Assembly (NCBI RefSeq): GCF_038049935.1
Contig: NZ_CP145886.1
Location: forward strand, 1,930,501 to 1,994,500
Direction: 5' to 3'
DNA: 64,000 nucleotides
Source: Rossellomorea sp. y25
GTDB lineage: Bacteria; Bacillota; Bacilli; Bacillales; Bacillaceae_B
The notes under the pieces were generated by a model. That model had not been told where the DNA came from. It saw only the letters and a list, made by a program, of their open reading frames with translations, and made no database searches. Below are positions 18,117 through 28,372 of this stretch, piece by piece. Each line of letters starts with the position of its first letter. Within the stretch, counting starts at the first letter, position 1. The position numbers and the translations under genes were made by a program.

Positions 18117-20154
18117 AGAAGGGCTAACGATCCAGAACATAAAGGGGATTGGTGAAGAAACAGCTGTGGAACTGAATGCAATGGGGATATATTCTGTTCT
18201 GGATTTGTTAGAATATCTGCCTTACAGGTACGAAGATTACAGGCTTCGGGACTTAGAGGATGTAGCCCATGATGAGCGTGTCACAGTGGAAGGGAAGGTC
18301 CATTCTGAACCTGCATTAATGTATTATGGGAGAAAAAAATCACGTTTGACGTTAAGAATATTGGTCGGGAGGAATTTAGTTCAGGCCGTATTCTTTAATC
18401 AGCCGTATCTAAAGAAGAAAATAAACCTTCACGATACGGTGACGGTCACAGGGAAATGGGATAAGAATAGGCAAATCATTACGGTTCAGCATTTTCAGTC
18501 GGGGCCACATGGGAAACAGGGAGACTTTGAACCTGTTTATTCGTTGAAGGGCTCTATAAAAAACAACACACTAAGAAAATTCATTAAAAAGGGTTTTCAG
18601 GATTACAGTCATTTGGTAACGGAGAACCTGCCCCACCAGTTGATGGAGAAATATAAGCTGTCCAGTCGAAAAGATGCTCTCTTTCATCTCCACTTCCCAG
18701 ATTCTACTGAAGACATGAAGCAGGCGAGAAGACGATTTGTGTATGAAGAGTTCTTGTTGTTTCAACTGAAAATGCAGGCGCTTAGGAAGTTTGAAAGAGA
18801 ACATTCGTCTGGTCTACAACAGAATTATGATTTAAGTAAAATCAAAGAATTTATTGACTCTCTCCCGTTTCCGCTAACCGATGCACAAAAGCGGGTAGTG
18901 AATGAAATTTCGGCAGATATGAAGTCTCCTTACCGAATGAATCGGCTTTTGCAAGGGGATGTCGGATCGGGGAAAACAGTCGTATCGGCTATCGCACTCT
19001 ATTCGAGTGTAACCGCAGGATTTCAAGGGGCTTTAATGGTTCCAACGGAAATCCTCGCAGAACAGCATGCAAATTCTCTGAGTGAATTATTGGAGCCGGT
19101 AGGCCTGTCTGTTGCCCTGTTAACAAGCTCCGTAAAAGGAAAAAGACGACGGCTTTTATTAGAAAAGTTAAAAGAAGGAGAAATAGATATCCTCATTGGA
19201 ACACATGCACTTATCCAGGAGGATGTGCAATTTAAGTCTCTTGGACTCGTAGTAACCGATGAACAGCATCGTTTTGGGGTAAATCAAAGACGGGTTCTCA
19301 GGGAAAAAGGGGAAAGTCCTGATGTATTATTTATGACAGCGACTCCCATCCCAAGAACACTTGCTATTACGGTGTTTGGAGAGATGGATGTGAGTATAAT
19401 CGACCAAATGCCAGCAGGAAGAAAGACGATTGAAACTTACTGGGCTAAAGCCGATATGCTAGCAAGGGTGCTTTCATTTATGGACAAGGAGTTGGATCAA
19501 GGCAGACAGGCCTATGTGATTTGTCCGCTGATTGAAGAGTCTGACAAACTGGATGTTCAAAATGCGATCGATGTCTACAATCAATTACTGCACTACTTTG
19601 AAGGACGATACAACGTCGGATTGATGCACGGAAGGCTTCACCCTGATGAGAAGGATGAAGTGATGAGGGAATTTAGTGCAAATCATCTCCAAGTACTCGT
19701 ATCCACCACGGTTGTCGAGGTGGGCGTGAATGTTCCCAATGCCACATTTATGCTTATTTATGATGCTGAACGCTTTGGGTTGTCTCAGCTTCATCAGCTA
19801 AGAGGGAGAGTCGGACGTGGGGAACATCAGTCCTATTGCATTCTTCTTGCCGAACCGAAAACAGAGGTTGGAAAAGAGCGAATGAAGATCATGACCGAAA
19901 CCAATGATGGATTTGTTCTGAGTGAAAAAGATCTGGAGCTGAGAGGCCCGGGGGATTTCTTTGGCAGAAAGCAGAGTGGGCTTCCTGAGTTTAAAGTGGC
20001 AGATATGGTGCATGACTATCGTGCGTTGGAAGTTGCAAGAGATGATGCTGCAAGCTTAATTCAATCCGATCTTTTCTGGAAGGATCCCGAGTTTGAACCT
20101 CTTCGGGCGTATCTGTCGGTTGCAGGGATATTAGAAGGTGAAAAGCTAGACTAG
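18103..20154 (+). CDS. recG: ATP-dependent DNA helicase RecG
   Basis: Branch-migrating helicase that remodels stalled forks and Holliday junctions. 683 residues, matching B. subtilis (682). N-terminal wedge/OB domain (~1-200), Walker A GDVGSGKTVVSA (~286), TDEQHRFG (DEQH box), ATPIPRTL, then the second lobe with STTVVEVGVNVPNA and QLRGRVGRGEHQS. The GTG start overlaps sdaAA and has no good ribosome-binding site, but it gives the expected N-terminus (MKTHKEGLTIQNIKGIG). Confidence 0.95.
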   Translation: MKTHKEGLTIQNIKGIGEETAVELNAMGIYSVLDLLEYLPYRYEDYRLRDLEDVAHDERVTVEGKVHSEPALMYYGRKKSRLTLRILVGRNLVQAVFFNQPYLKKKINLHDTVTVTGKWDKNRQIITVQHFQSGPHGKQGDFEPVYSLKGSIKNNTLRKFIKKGFQDYSHLVTENLPHQLMEKYKLSSRKDALFHLHFPDSTEDMKQARRRFVYEEFLLFQLKMQALRKFEREHSSGLQQNYDLSKIKEFIDSLPFPLTDAQKRVVNEISADMKSPYRMNRLLQGDVGSGKTVVSAIALYSSVTAGFQGALMVPTEILAEQHANSLSELLEPVGLSVALLTSSVKGKRRRLLLEKLKEGEIDILIGTHALIQEDVQFKSLGLVVTDEQHRFGVNQRRVLREKGESPDVLFMTATPIPRTLAITVFGEMDVSIIDQMPAGRKTIETYWAKADMLARVLSFMDKELDQGRQAYVICPLIEESDKLDVQNAIDVYNQLLHYFEGRYNVGLMHGRLHPDEKDEVMREFSANHLQVLVSTTVVEVGVNVPNATFMLIYDAERFGLSQLHQLRGRVGRGEHQSYCILLAEPKTEVGKERMKIMTETNDGFVLSEKDLELRGPGDFFGRKQSGLPEFKVADMVHDYRALEVARDDAASLIQSDLFWKDPEFEPLRAYLSVAGILEGEKLD

Positions 20155-20158
20155 AAAG

Positions 20159-20195
20159 GCAGATTGTGAGATTATTTCTTGCAATCTGCTTTTTT
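20159..20195 (+). terminator. Terminator after recG
   Basis: GCAGATTG at 20159 pairs with CAATCTGC at 20182 around a TGAGATTATTTCTTG loop, followed by TTTTTTAG. The 3' arm overlaps the -35 element of the fapR promoter. Confidence 0.85.
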
Positions 20196-20207
20196 AGATT
20201 ATATACT
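20179..20207 (+). promoter_or_regulatory. Sigma-A promoter of fapR
   Basis: TTGCAA (20179-20184), 17-base spacer, TATACT (20202-20207). Expected start of transcription around 20213-20215, inside the FapR operator. Confidence 0.8.
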
Positions 20208-20211
20208 ACTA

Positions 20212-20228
20212 TTAGTACCTAGTACTAA
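20212..20228. promoter_or_regulatory. FapR operator
   Basis: TTAGTACCTAGTACTAA is a 17-bp near-perfect palindrome and matches the known FapR box. It covers the predicted transcription start, so FapR would block initiation and autoregulate fapR-plsX-fabD-fabG until malonyl-CoA releases it. Confidence 0.93.
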
Positions 20229-20246
20229 TACTGGACGGTGTTGATA

Positions 20247-20828
20247 TTGAGACTTTCAAAAAAAGAAAGACAGGGAAACCTTACAGACACGATAAAGGAA
20301 AATCCTTTTATAACAGATGAGGAATTAGCTGAACGTTTTCGGGTGAGCGTACAGACAATCCGGTTGGATCGTATGGAATTGTCTATACCGGAGCTTCGTG
20401 AACGGATTAAATATGTAGCAGAGAAATCGTTTGAAGACGAAGTGAAATCATTACCTATTGAAGAGATTATTGGAGAAATTATTGATATAGAATTAGATCA
20501 GAGTGCGATTTCCATTTTTGATGTGAAACGAGAGCATGTTTTCGTAAGAAATGGAATAGCGAGAGGGCATCATTTGTTCGCTCAAGCAAACTCTCTTGCG
20601 GTAGCAGTCATTAATGATGACTTAGCATTAACAGCTAAGTCAACAATCCGTTTTACCCGGCCTGTAAAGGAAGGGGAGCGTGTTGTCGCGAAAGCAAAAG
20701 TGATACATATGAAGGATCTAAAGGACCGAACAACGGTAGAAGTTCAAAGTTTAGTCGGTGGCGAGCTCGTTTTCACTGGTGAATTCGAAATGTATCGCTC
20801 TAAAAATTCTGCAAAGGATGAAGCGTAG
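20247..20828 (+). CDS. fapR: Transcription factor FapR (malonyl-CoA-responsive repressor of lipid synthesis)
   Basis: Global repressor of fatty acid and phospholipid genes, released by malonyl-CoA. Helix-turn-helix near residues 20-45 ([20 protein letters not shown]), a linker helix with [12 protein letters not shown], and a C-terminal hot-dog effector domain with [20 protein letters not shown] and [19 protein letters not shown] 20247 gives MRLSKKERQ, matching the B. subtilis N-terminus and a length of 193; in-frame GTG 20238 and TTG 20241 would add two or three residues. The stop abuts plsX. Confidence 0.93.
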   Translation: MRLSKKERQGNLTDTIKENPFITDEELAERFRVSVQTIRLDRMELSIPELRERIKYVAEKSFEDEVKSLPIEEIIGEIIDIELDQSAISIFDVKREHVFVRNGIARGHHLFAQANSLAVAVINDDLALTAKSTIRFTRPVKEGERVVAKAKVIHMKDLKDRTTVEVQSLVGGELVFTGEFEMYRSKNSAKDEA

Positions 20829-21827
20829 ATGAAGTTAGCCGTTGATGCAATGGGCGGAGATCATGCTCCTAAAGAAATTGTTCTTGGTGTAAAGAGGGCA
20901 TTGAAGGAATTTAACGATATAGAAGTGCTTTTATTCGGAGATGAAAACCAAATCAAGCAGTACATCACACCCGTTGATCGTTTGACGATCGTTCATACGG
21001 ATGAAGTGATAGAGGGGACAGATGAACCTGTTAGAGCCGTTAAACGCAAGAAGAATGCCTCTATGGTGCTGATGGCCCAAGCAGTCCGGAATGGGGAAGC
21101 TGATGCGTGTGTCTCTGCAGGAAACACGGGAGCCCTTATGACAGCCGGATTATTCATTGTAGGCAGAATTGATGGGATTGAACGCCCCGCTTTGGCACCA
21201 ACCCTTCCGACATTGGATGGTAAAGGATTTCTCATGCTCGATTTAGGTGCAAATGTTGATGCCAAGCCTGAGCATCTCCTTCAATATGCCATCATGGGGA
21301 GCATTTATGCTGAGAAAGTAAGAGGAATCAACAATCCCCGTGTAGGCTTATTAAACATTGGGACCGAAGATAAAAAAGGGAATGAATTAACAAAGAAGTC
21401 TTTCCAACTTCTTAAGGACGCCCCTATTCATTTCGTGGGAAATGTAGAGTCCAGGGACTTACTTGAAGGCCCTGCGGATGTCGTAGTAACCGATGGTTTC
21501 ACCGGGAATATGGTGTTGAAGACGATTGAAGGGACGGCTCTTTCTGTTTTCTCGATGCTCAAGAAGACCTTTACAGCCTCAACAAAAAATAAATTGGCTG
21601 CCGGGTTAGTGAAAAATGATTTAAGGCAGATGAAAGACATGCTTGATTATACAGAGTATGGAGGCGCGGGCTTATTTGGTCTAAAAGCACCGGTGATCAA
21701 AGCCCACGGCTCATCAAATGAAGTTGCTTTATATAACGCCATGAGACAAGCCAGAGAAATGGTGAAGCACGATGTCTCCAATACAATTAAAGATGCTATC
21801 AATAGGAGTGAAGAAAAGTATGAGTAA
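20829..21827 (+). CDS. plsX: Phosphate acyltransferase PlsX
   Basis: Converts acyl-ACP to acyl-phosphate, the acyl donor for PlsY in phosphatidic acid synthesis; a peripheral membrane protein. 332 residues. Starts [14 protein letters not shown], with [26 protein letters not shown] and [14 protein letters not shown] as family motifs. The ATG directly follows the fapR stop, and the last 8 bases overlap fabD. Confidence 0.96.
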   Translation: MKLAVDAMGGDHAPKEIVLGVKRALKEFNDIEVLLFGDENQIKQYITPVDRLTIVHTDEVIEGTDEPVRAVKRKKNASMVLMAQAVRNGEADACVSAGNTGALMTAGLFIVGRIDGIERPALAPTLPTLDGKGFLMLDLGANVDAKPEHLLQYAIMGSIYAEKVRGINNPRVGLLNIGTEDKKGNELTKKSFQLLKDAPIHFVGNVESRDLLEGPADVVVTDGFTGNMVLKTIEGTALSVFSMLKKTFTASTKNKLAAGLVKNDLRQMKDMLDYTEYGGAGLFGLKAPVIKAHGSSNEVALYNAMRQAREMVKHDVSNTIKDAINRSEEKYE

Positions 21828-22764
21828 AATCGCGTTCATTTTTCCTGGACAAGGTTCCCAATCAGTCGGGATGGGAAAAGAATTGGCTGATCAATATCCT
21901 GAAGTACAGGAGTATTTCACTAAAGCGGACAAAACATTAGATACAAAGCTATCAACGGTTATATTCGAAGGACCCCAAGAGGAGCTTACCCAAACGACGA
22001 ATGCCCAGCCTGCTTTATTAACGACGAGCATCGCGATTCTTGACCGTTTAAAGGCAGAAGGCATCACAGCAGATTATACGGCCGGACATAGCTTAGGTGA
22101 ATATTCCGCCCTGGTAGCTGCCGGAGCCCTGGGCTTTGAAGATGCTGTGTATGCGGTTCGTAAAAGAGGGGAATTCATGGAACAAGCAGTTCCAAGTGGA
22201 GAAGGCACGATGGCTGCTATTCTTGGCATGGAAAGAGAGCCGCTAAAGGAAGTTACCGATCTTGTAACAAATGAGGGACATCCAGTGGGGCTGGCAAACT
22301 TAAATTGTCCTGGTCAAATTGTGATTTCAGGTACGGTGAAAGGAGTGGAGCTTGCTTCAGAGAAAGCGAAAGAAGCTGGAGCAAAGAGAGTCATTCCACT
22401 TCAAGTGAGTGGACCATTCCATTCTCGATTAATGAAACCTGCTGCCGACCAGTTTGTCTCAATTCTAGATTCGATCACGATTGAAGATGCAGCTGTACCG
22501 GTTGTTGCGAATGTGACGGCCAAACCTGTGACGGATCGTGAAGAAATCAAACGTTTATTAATTGAACAATTATACTCTCCTGTTCAATGGGAAGATACTG
22601 TTGAGAAGCTGCTTGAATTAGATGTGGATACGTTTATCGAAGTTGGACCCGGAAAAGTCCTTTCAGGTTTAGTGAAAAAAGTCAATAGACGAGTGAAAAC
22701 GTATGCTGTTCAAGATGAAGCATCTTTAGAACAAACCATTCAAGCGTTAAAGGAGGAAGCTTAA
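21820..22764 (+). CDS. fabD: Malonyl-CoA:ACP transacylase
   Basis: Loads malonyl groups onto ACP for fatty acid elongation. 314 residues. [12 protein letters not shown] at the N-terminus, catalytic serine in [10 protein letters not shown] (~90), and the histidine in SGPFHSRLM (~200). ATG 21820 follows AGGAGTG and starts within the end of plsX; an in-frame codon at 21772 would extend further into plsX and has no site. Next gene fabG starts right after the stop. Confidence 0.96.
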   Translation: MSKIAFIFPGQGSQSVGMGKELADQYPEVQEYFTKADKTLDTKLSTVIFEGPQEELTQTTNAQPALLTTSIAILDRLKAEGITADYTAGHSLGEYSALVAAGALGFEDAVYAVRKRGEFMEQAVPSGEGTMAAILGMEREPLKEVTDLVTNEGHPVGLANLNCPGQIVISGTVKGVELASEKAKEAGAKRVIPLQVSGPFHSRLMKPAADQFVSILDSITIEDAAVPVVANVTAKPVTDREEIKRLLIEQLYSPVQWEDTVEKLLELDVDTFIEVGPGKVLSGLVKKVNRRVKTYAVQDEASLEQTIQALKEEA

Positions 22765-23508
22765 ATGAATTTAGAAGGAAAAGTTGCCCTGGTAACGGGG
22801 GCGTCCCGGGGAATAGGTAGGGAGATCGCTCTAGAGCTTGCCCGTGAAGGCTGTAATGTTGCCGTAAACTATTCAGGAAGTGAAGCGAAGGCTAATGAAG
22901 TCGTCGATGAAATTAAAGGTTTAGGCAGAGAAGCCATTGCCGTACAATGTAATGTATCGGATAGTGATGCTGTTCAGGCCATGGTAAAGGAAACGATTAG
23001 TCAATTCGGTTCAGTGGATATTCTGGTTAACAATGCTGGAATTACGAAAGATAATTTATTAATGAGAATGAAAGAAGCAGAATGGGATGATGTCATTAAC
23101 ATCAATCTAAAAGGTGTATTCCTTTGTACGAAGGCCGTTACCCGCCAAATGATGAAGCAAAGAAGCGGCAGAATCATCAATATTTCTTCGATTGTTGGTG
23201 TGAGTGGAAACCCTGGTCAGGCAAACTATGTAGCTGCTAAATCGGGTGTAATCGGATTAACGAAAACCACAGCAAAAGAGTTGGCACCCCGTGGCATCAC
23301 GGTAAATGCGATCGCTCCTGGTTTCATTTCTACGGATATGACGGATCAGCTGCCGGAAGATGTGCGTAATGAAATGTTAAGGCAAATTCCTTTAAGCCGC
23401 TTTGGTGACCCAAAAGATATCGCCAAGGTAGTAACATTTGTGGCTTCCGACTCAGCTGCTTATATGACAGGCCAAACTCTTCATATCGATGGCGGAATGG
23501 TCATGTAA
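22765..23508 (+). CDS. fabG: 3-oxoacyl-[ACP] reductase
   Basis: NADPH-dependent reductase of the elongation cycle. 247-residue short-chain dehydrogenase: cofactor loop [23 protein letters not shown], catalytic serine in [15 protein letters not shown], and YVAAKSG with the catalytic Tyr/Lys. Directly follows fabD (AGGAGGAAGC site inside fabD). Confidence 0.97.
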   Translation: MNLEGKVALVTGASRGIGREIALELAREGCNVAVNYSGSEAKANEVVDEIKGLGREAIAVQCNVSDSDAVQAMVKETISQFGSVDILVNNAGITKDNLLMRMKEAEWDDVININLKGVFLCTKAVTRQMMKQRSGRIINISSIVGVSGNPGQANYVAAKSGVIGLTKTTAKELAPRGITVNAIAPGFISTDMTDQLPEDVRNEMLRQIPLSRFGDPKDIAKVVTFVASDSAAYMTGQTLHIDGGMVM

Positions 23509-23602
23509 CGGCAAGAAAATAATAAATTATTGATCGTTTTCATGTATACTCTTTTCATTAGAGGTCAAAATGCTCTATAATACTTGAGGGGAGGTGACAA
23601 AA

Positions 23603-23836
23603 ATGGCAGAAGTATTAGATCGTGTAACAAAAATTATCGTTGATCGTCTAGGTGTAGATGAATCTCAAGTAACTCTTGAAGCTTCTTTCAAAGAAGATCT
23701 AGGAGCTGACTCCCTTGATGTAGTTGAGCTGGTTATGGAACTTGAAGATGAATTTGACATGGAAATTTCTGACGATGATGCTGAAAAAATCGGCACAGTA
23801 GGTGATGCTGTGAACTACATAAAAGCAAACGCTTAA
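23603..23836 (+). CDS. acpP: Acyl carrier protein
   Basis: 77-residue carrier of growing acyl chains. The phosphopantetheine serine lies in [11 protein letters not shown]; highly acidic, four-helix fold. ATG 23603 follows GGGGAGGTG; an in-frame GTG at 23594 is part of that site. The ~95-base gap after fabG contains a possible TATACT (23545), so acpP may have its own promoter, though the -35 is poor. Confidence 0.97.
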   Translation: MAEVLDRVTKIIVDRLGVDESQVTLEASFKEDLGADSLDVVELVMELEDEFDMEISDDDAEKIGTVGDAVNYIKANA

Positions 23837-23891
23837 TCGTTAGATTGAATTAAAAGATGGGCAAACGTCCATCTTTCATTCAAAACCATTT

Positions 23892-23930
23892 AAAACTTGG
23901 TAGAGGTCTCACCTCTACCAAGTTTATTTG
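23892..23930 (+). terminator. Terminator after acpP
   Basis: AAACTTGGTAGAGG pairs perfectly with CCTCTACCAAGTTT around TCTCA, followed by ATTTGTGTT. A second shorter hairpin (AAAGATGG/CCATCTTT) lies just upstream at ~23852-23876. The two in series end the lipid operon. Confidence 0.85.
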
Positions 23931-24030
23931 TGTTCTAACGTACGCAAGAAACTTTTGCGTAAATGATTTTTTTAGCATAAACTTGATTAGTATACAATGA
24001 GAACATATATAGAGCAAGGTGGAGTGCCTT

Positions 24031-24777
24031 ATGCGGAAGCAAAGTAGAAATAAAGGAATAACCAGATATAAAAATGATGGAAAGTTCAAAACGTTTCAAG
24101 ATGAAATCGGGATTCAATTTAATGATGAAAAACTACTTAAACAAGCTTTTACTCATTCATCCTATGTGAATGAGCATCGTCGTAAGCCTTATGAAGACAA
24201 CGAACGCTTAGAATTTCTTGGAGATGCCGTCTTGGAACTAACGGTTTCTCAATTCTTATTTAAGAAGTATCCAATGATGAGTGAGGGTGAACTTACGAAA
24301 TTAAGGGCAGCCATAGTATGTGAGCCATCCTTGGTTAAGTTCTCGATCGAACTGAATTTCGGCGAGCTCATCTTACTTGGTAAAGGAGAAGAAATGACAG
24401 GTGGTCGAGAAAGACCAGCACTACTCGCAGATGTCTTTGAGGCGTTTATCGGAGCGGTATATTTGGATCAAGGGTTAGATACAGTGATTTCAATCCTTGA
24501 AAAAGTTGTCTATCCAAAAATCAATGTCGGTGCTTTTTCTCATGTGATGGATTATAAGAGCCAGCTACAAGAACTAGTCCAACGAGGCAGTGCAGGAATG
24601 ATTGAATACAGCATCCTTGAAGAAAGCGGGCCAGCCCATAATCGTCAGTTCATTTCCCGTGTCAGTTTAAATGACGAAGAATTAGGTATCGGAAAAGGTC
24701 GATCTAAGAAGGAAGCCGAACAACAAGCCGCACAGAAGGCTCTTGAGAAGCTAAAACAAAAGCTAGACGCTAAATAG
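24031..24777 (+). CDS. rnc: Ribonuclease III
   Basis: Double-strand-specific endoribonuclease for rRNA, scRNA and mRNA processing. 248 residues: RNase III domain with signature [14 protein letters not shown] (~60) and the acidic residues of [14 protein letters not shown]-terminal dsRNA-binding domain (~170-245) with [21 protein letters not shown] 24031 is six bases after AAGGTGGAG; GTG 24019 overlaps the site. First gene of rnc-smc-ftsY. Confidence 0.95.
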   Translation: MRKQSRNKGITRYKNDGKFKTFQDEIGIQFNDEKLLKQAFTHSSYVNEHRRKPYEDNERLEFLGDAVLELTVSQFLFKKYPMMSEGELTKLRAAIVCEPSLVKFSIELNFGELILLGKGEEMTGGRERPALLADVFEAFIGAVYLDQGLDTVISILEKVVYPKINVGAFSHVMDYKSQLQELVQRGSAGMIEYSILEESGPAHNRQFISRVSLNDEELGIGKGRSKKEAEQQAAQKALEKLKQKLDAK

Positions 24778-24788
24778 GGGGAAAGAAG

Positions 24789-27700
24789 ATGTTCCTCAAA
24801 CAACTAGAAGTAATGGGGTTTAAATCTTTTGCAGAAAGAATATCCGTGGAATTTGTCCCGGGTGTTACAGCTGTTGTTGGACCAAACGGCAGTGGAAAAA
24901 GCAATATTATCGACGCGATTCGCTGGGTGCTGGGCGAGCAATCAGCAAAAAGTTTACGTGGATCAAAGATGGAAGATGTTATATTTGCCGGCAGTGATTC
25001 GAGAAAAGCCCTTAATATAGCAGAGGTAACACTTGTCTTGGATAATGAAGACGGAGCCCTTCCGATTGATTACAGTGAAATCAGTGTCACAAGACGAGTC
25101 TACCGTTCCGGGGATAGTGAGTATTTACTCAATAAACAGCCTTGTCGATTGAAAGACATTATTGAATTATTTATGGATTCAGGTTTGGGGAAAGAAGCGT
25201 TCTCTATCATCAGTCAGGGGAAAGTGGAAGAAATCCTTAATAGTAAGCCCGAAGAACGACGAACCATTTTTGAAGAGGCAGCGGGCGTATTGAAGTATAA
25301 ATCACGCAAGAAAAAGGCTGAGAATAAGTTATTCGAAACACAGGAAAATCTTAATCGTGTAAATGACATTCTTCATGAGTTGGAAGGGCAGGTAGAACCT
25401 CTTAAGATTCAAGCTTCCATGGCACGTGACTATTTAGAGAAAAAAGAAGAGCTGGAGAAGTTCGAGGTTGCCCTGACGGTTTATGATATTGAGGATTTAC
25501 ATAAGCAATGGGAAAAGCTCAGTGAAGAATTCGAGCATCATGGGAAAGAAGAACTTGCACTTTCCACGCGTATACAAAAGAAAGAGGCCATTCTAACCCA
25601 CACCCGGGATAAAATTGCAGCTCTTGATGAGTCGATTTCGAATCTTCAAGAGGTGCTCCTGGCTACTAGTGAAGAATTGGAGAAGCTTGAGGGCAGGAAG
25701 CAAGTATTAGTGGAGCGGAAGAGGAATTCGTCTTCCAACGAATCTCAATTAATGCAATCGATAGAAGAAACCAAGGATCAAATCCAACAACTGACTTCTG
25801 AAAAAGAAAAAGGAGAAATGGAATTCAAGTCTATCGATTCAGACGTCAAGGAACTAAAAGAGCTGCTCATAACGAAACAGAATCAATTTAAGCATTACAA
25901 TGAAAATATTGAAGATGTGATTGAATCCTTCAAAAGTGATTACATTGAAAAGCTGAATCAGCAGGCGTCAGCCAAAAATGAAATTCAGTACCTTGAGCAG
26001 CAACTGGAGCAGCAATCCAATCGAAGCGGCCGATTAGAAGCAGAGAATGAAAAATATGTGATTCAGCGTGAGGAATTTCATCTGCGTCACAAAGAACTTT
26101 CGAAAGAGCTGCAAGCGCAAAAAGAGGTAATCGATGAGCACATATTCTTCTATAGGGAAGAACAGAAGAAGCTTGAATCGGTTAAAGAAAAATATGAAAA
26201 GCAAGAAAAAACCCTTTACCAAGCTATCCAATTTCTGCAACAAGCAAAATCCCGGAAAGAAATGCTTGAGGAAATGGAAGAGGACTATACAGGTTTCTTC
26301 CAAGGTGTAAAAGAAGTCCTTAAGGAACGTGACGGTCAGTTAACCGGTATTCAAGGTGCGGTTGCAGAACTGATTACCGTACCTAAAGCATATGAAACAG
26401 CTATGGAAACTGCTCTGGCAGCCTCCATGCAGCATATTGTGGTCGACACTGAAGAAGATGGTCGTAAAGCCATTGCTTTCTTAAAGAAGAACCAATATGG
26501 CCGTGCTACTTTCCTACCGATGAACGTGATCAAAGGGAAATCGATACCCGATAGTCAAAAAAACATGCTGAAGGGGCATTCTTCCTTTATAGGAGTTGGA
26601 ACCGATCTCCTGAATTATGATCAGCGCTTCCAAATGGTGATCTCCAACCTGGTTGGAAATGTGATCATCACAAAGGATTTAAAGGGTGCCAATGAAATCG
26701 CGAAGCTTATACAATATCGCTACCGTCTCGTGACTCTTGATGGGGATGTGGTTAATCCCGGCGGATCCATGTCGGGTGGTACGATAAAGCAGAAAAAGAA
26801 TTCCCTTCTTTCCAGAAAAGGTGAGCTTGAAGAAATGAAAGCAAAGCTTACTACAATGGAAAATCAGACTGAACAGCTTCAGTCTCAAGTGAAATCACTC
26901 AAAGAAGAGAGCAGCTTCAGAGAAAAGAAGCTTGAGGAAATGAGAGTGAAGGGAGAGCGTTTGCGACTCAAGGAGCAAGAGCTTCTTTCCCAACTTCGTG
27001 AAAATGAATTATCCCAACAGAATCTGGATGAAAGGCTTTCCCTATATGACTTGGAGAAAAAAGACTTTACGTCGGTTAAAGAAAAGCATGATTCCAGAAC
27101 GAAAGAATTAAGATCGTCACTCGATGAAATTGGAGAAGAGATTACAAGACTCGATCTAAAGATCAGTGAGCTTACTCTGCAGAAGAATAGTGAACGAACG
27201 TCCAAAGACGCTTTATTGAACGAAATCAGCGATATTAAAGCGAACCTGGCTGCGCGAAACGAGCAACTGGTCAACAGTCGTAGTCAATTAAAGCGGGTGC
27301 AGGAAACAATCGTTGAATCAAAGAAGCGAAAAGCGACTTTGCAGGATGATTTAGAATGGTTGCAGACGGAAATGAAGGATAATTTTTCAGGTGAAGAGCA
27401 GCTCGGGATGAAGGCAGAAGAATGTGCAATTCAAAAGGCAGAAACGTCAAATTTGATCTCTTTGCGACGTGAAGAGCGCTTGGAGCTTCAACATAGGGTT
27501 GAAGATGAGGAGCTTGAGTTAAAAGAATTGAAGCGTCAGCATAAAGGATTGGTTGGAGCTTTAAGGGACGAGGAAGTAAAGATCAATCGTCTTGATGTTG
27601 AACTGGAAAATCGTCTTGATCATTTACGTGATGAGTATATGCTTTCATTTGAAGCGGCTAAGTCCGACTACCCATTGACGATTGAGGTTGAAGAAGCAAG

Positions 27701-28355
27701 AAAGAAAGTGAAACTTGTGAAATTGGCCTTGGAAGAGCTGGGGACCGTCAATCTAGGTGCCATTGACGAATATGAACGAGTAAAAGAACGGTACGAATTT
27801 TTAGTTGAGCAAAAGAATGATTTAACTGAAGCGAAGGATACACTATATTTGGTCATTAATGAAATGGATACAGAAATGATCAAACGTTTTGATCAAACTT
27901 TTACGGCCATTCAAGTGGAATTTGAAGGTGTATTTAAAGCCTTGTTTGGTGGCGGACGAGCTCAGTTAAAGCTGACAGATCCATCAGATCTTCTTCATAC
28001 CGGGGTCGATATAGTGGCACAACCACCTGGGAAGAAGCTGCAGAACCTGGGCCTGATGTCAGGTGGGGAAAGGGCCTTGACGGCCATTGCACTCCTTTTT
28101 TCAATCCTGAAGATCCGCCCTGTGCCATTCTGTATATTGGATGAGGTTGAGGCAGCTCTTGATGAAGCAAATGTGCAGAGATTCAGTCAGTATTTAAAAA
28201 AATTCAGTGATGAAACACAATTCATTGTCATCACCCATCGTAAAGGAACGATGGAAGAAGCCCACGTACTGTACGGTGTAACGATGCAGGAATCCGGTGT
28301 GTCCAAATTGGTATCTGTCAGACTGCAAGAAACAAAGGAATTACTTGAAACTTAG
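24789..28355 (+). CDS. smc: Chromosome segregation ATPase SMC
   Basis: Condensin core ATPase that extrudes DNA loops with ScpA/ScpB. 1188 residues (B. subtilis 1186). Head: Walker A GPNGSGKSNIIDA (~32). Two long heptad-rich coiled coils (~170-500 and ~680-1020) flank the hinge (~510-665; conserved GRATFLPMN and NPGGSMSGG). C-terminal head: ABC signature LMSGGERALTAIAL, Walker B CILDEVEAALDEANV, D-loop and the switch histidine in ITHRKGTM. Follows rnc after 11 bases. Confidence 0.97.
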   Translation: MFLKQLEVMGFKSFAERISVEFVPGVTAVVGPNGSGKSNIIDAIRWVLGEQSAKSLRGSKMEDVIFAGSDSRKALNIAEVTLVLDNEDGALPIDYSEISVTRRVYRSGDSEYLLNKQPCRLKDIIELFMDSGLGKEAFSIISQGKVEEILNSKPEERRTIFEEAAGVLKYKSRKKKAENKLFETQENLNRVNDILHELEGQVEPLKIQASMARDYLEKKEELEKFEVALTVYDIEDLHKQWEKLSEEFEHHGKEELALSTRIQKKEAILTHTRDKIAALDESISNLQEVLLATSEELEKLEGRKQVLVERKRNSSSNESQLMQSIEETKDQIQQLTSEKEKGEMEFKSIDSDVKELKELLITKQNQFKHYNENIEDVIESFKSDYIEKLNQQASAKNEIQYLEQQLEQQSNRSGRLEAENEKYVIQREEFHLRHKELSKELQAQKEVIDEHIFFYREEQKKLESVKEKYEKQEKTLYQAIQFLQQAKSRKEMLEEMEEDYTGFFQGVKEVLKERDGQLTGIQGAVAELITVPKAYETAMETALAASMQHIVVDTEEDGRKAIAFLKKNQYGRATFLPMNVIKGKSIPDSQKNMLKGHSSFIGVGTDLLNYDQRFQMVISNLVGNVIITKDLKGANEIAKLIQYRYRLVTLDGDVVNPGGSMSGGTIKQKKNSLLSRKGELEEMKAKLTTMENQTEQLQSQVKSLKEESSFREKKLEEMRVKGERLRLKEQELLSQLRENELSQQNLDERLSLYDLEKKDFTSVKEKHDSRTKELRSSLDEIGEEITRLDLKISELTLQKNSERTSKDALLNEISDIKANLAARNEQLVNSRSQLKRVQETIVESKKRKATLQDDLEWLQTEMKDNFSGEEQLGMKAEECAIQKAETSNLISLRREERLELQHRVEDEELELKELKRQHKGLVGALRDEEVKINRLDVELENRLDHLRDEYMLSFEAAKSDYPLTIEVEEARKKVKLVKLALEELGTVNLGAIDEYERVKERYEFLVEQKNDLTEAKDTLYLVINEMDTEMIKRFDQTFTAIQVEFEGVFKALFGGGRAQLKLTDPSDLLHTGVDIVAQPPGKKLQNLGLMSGGERALTAIALLFSILKIRPVPFCILDEVEAALDEANVQRFSQYLKKFSDETQFIVITHRKGTMEEAHVLYGVTMQESGVSKLVSVRLQETKELLET

Positions 28356-28372
28356 GTAAGGGGTGCGGAAGA

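Noticed and set aside
23521..23602. Promoter of acpP
   Set aside because: A TATACT is present at 23545 but no acceptable -35 lies 16-18 bases upstream, so it is mentioned with acpP and not listed separately.
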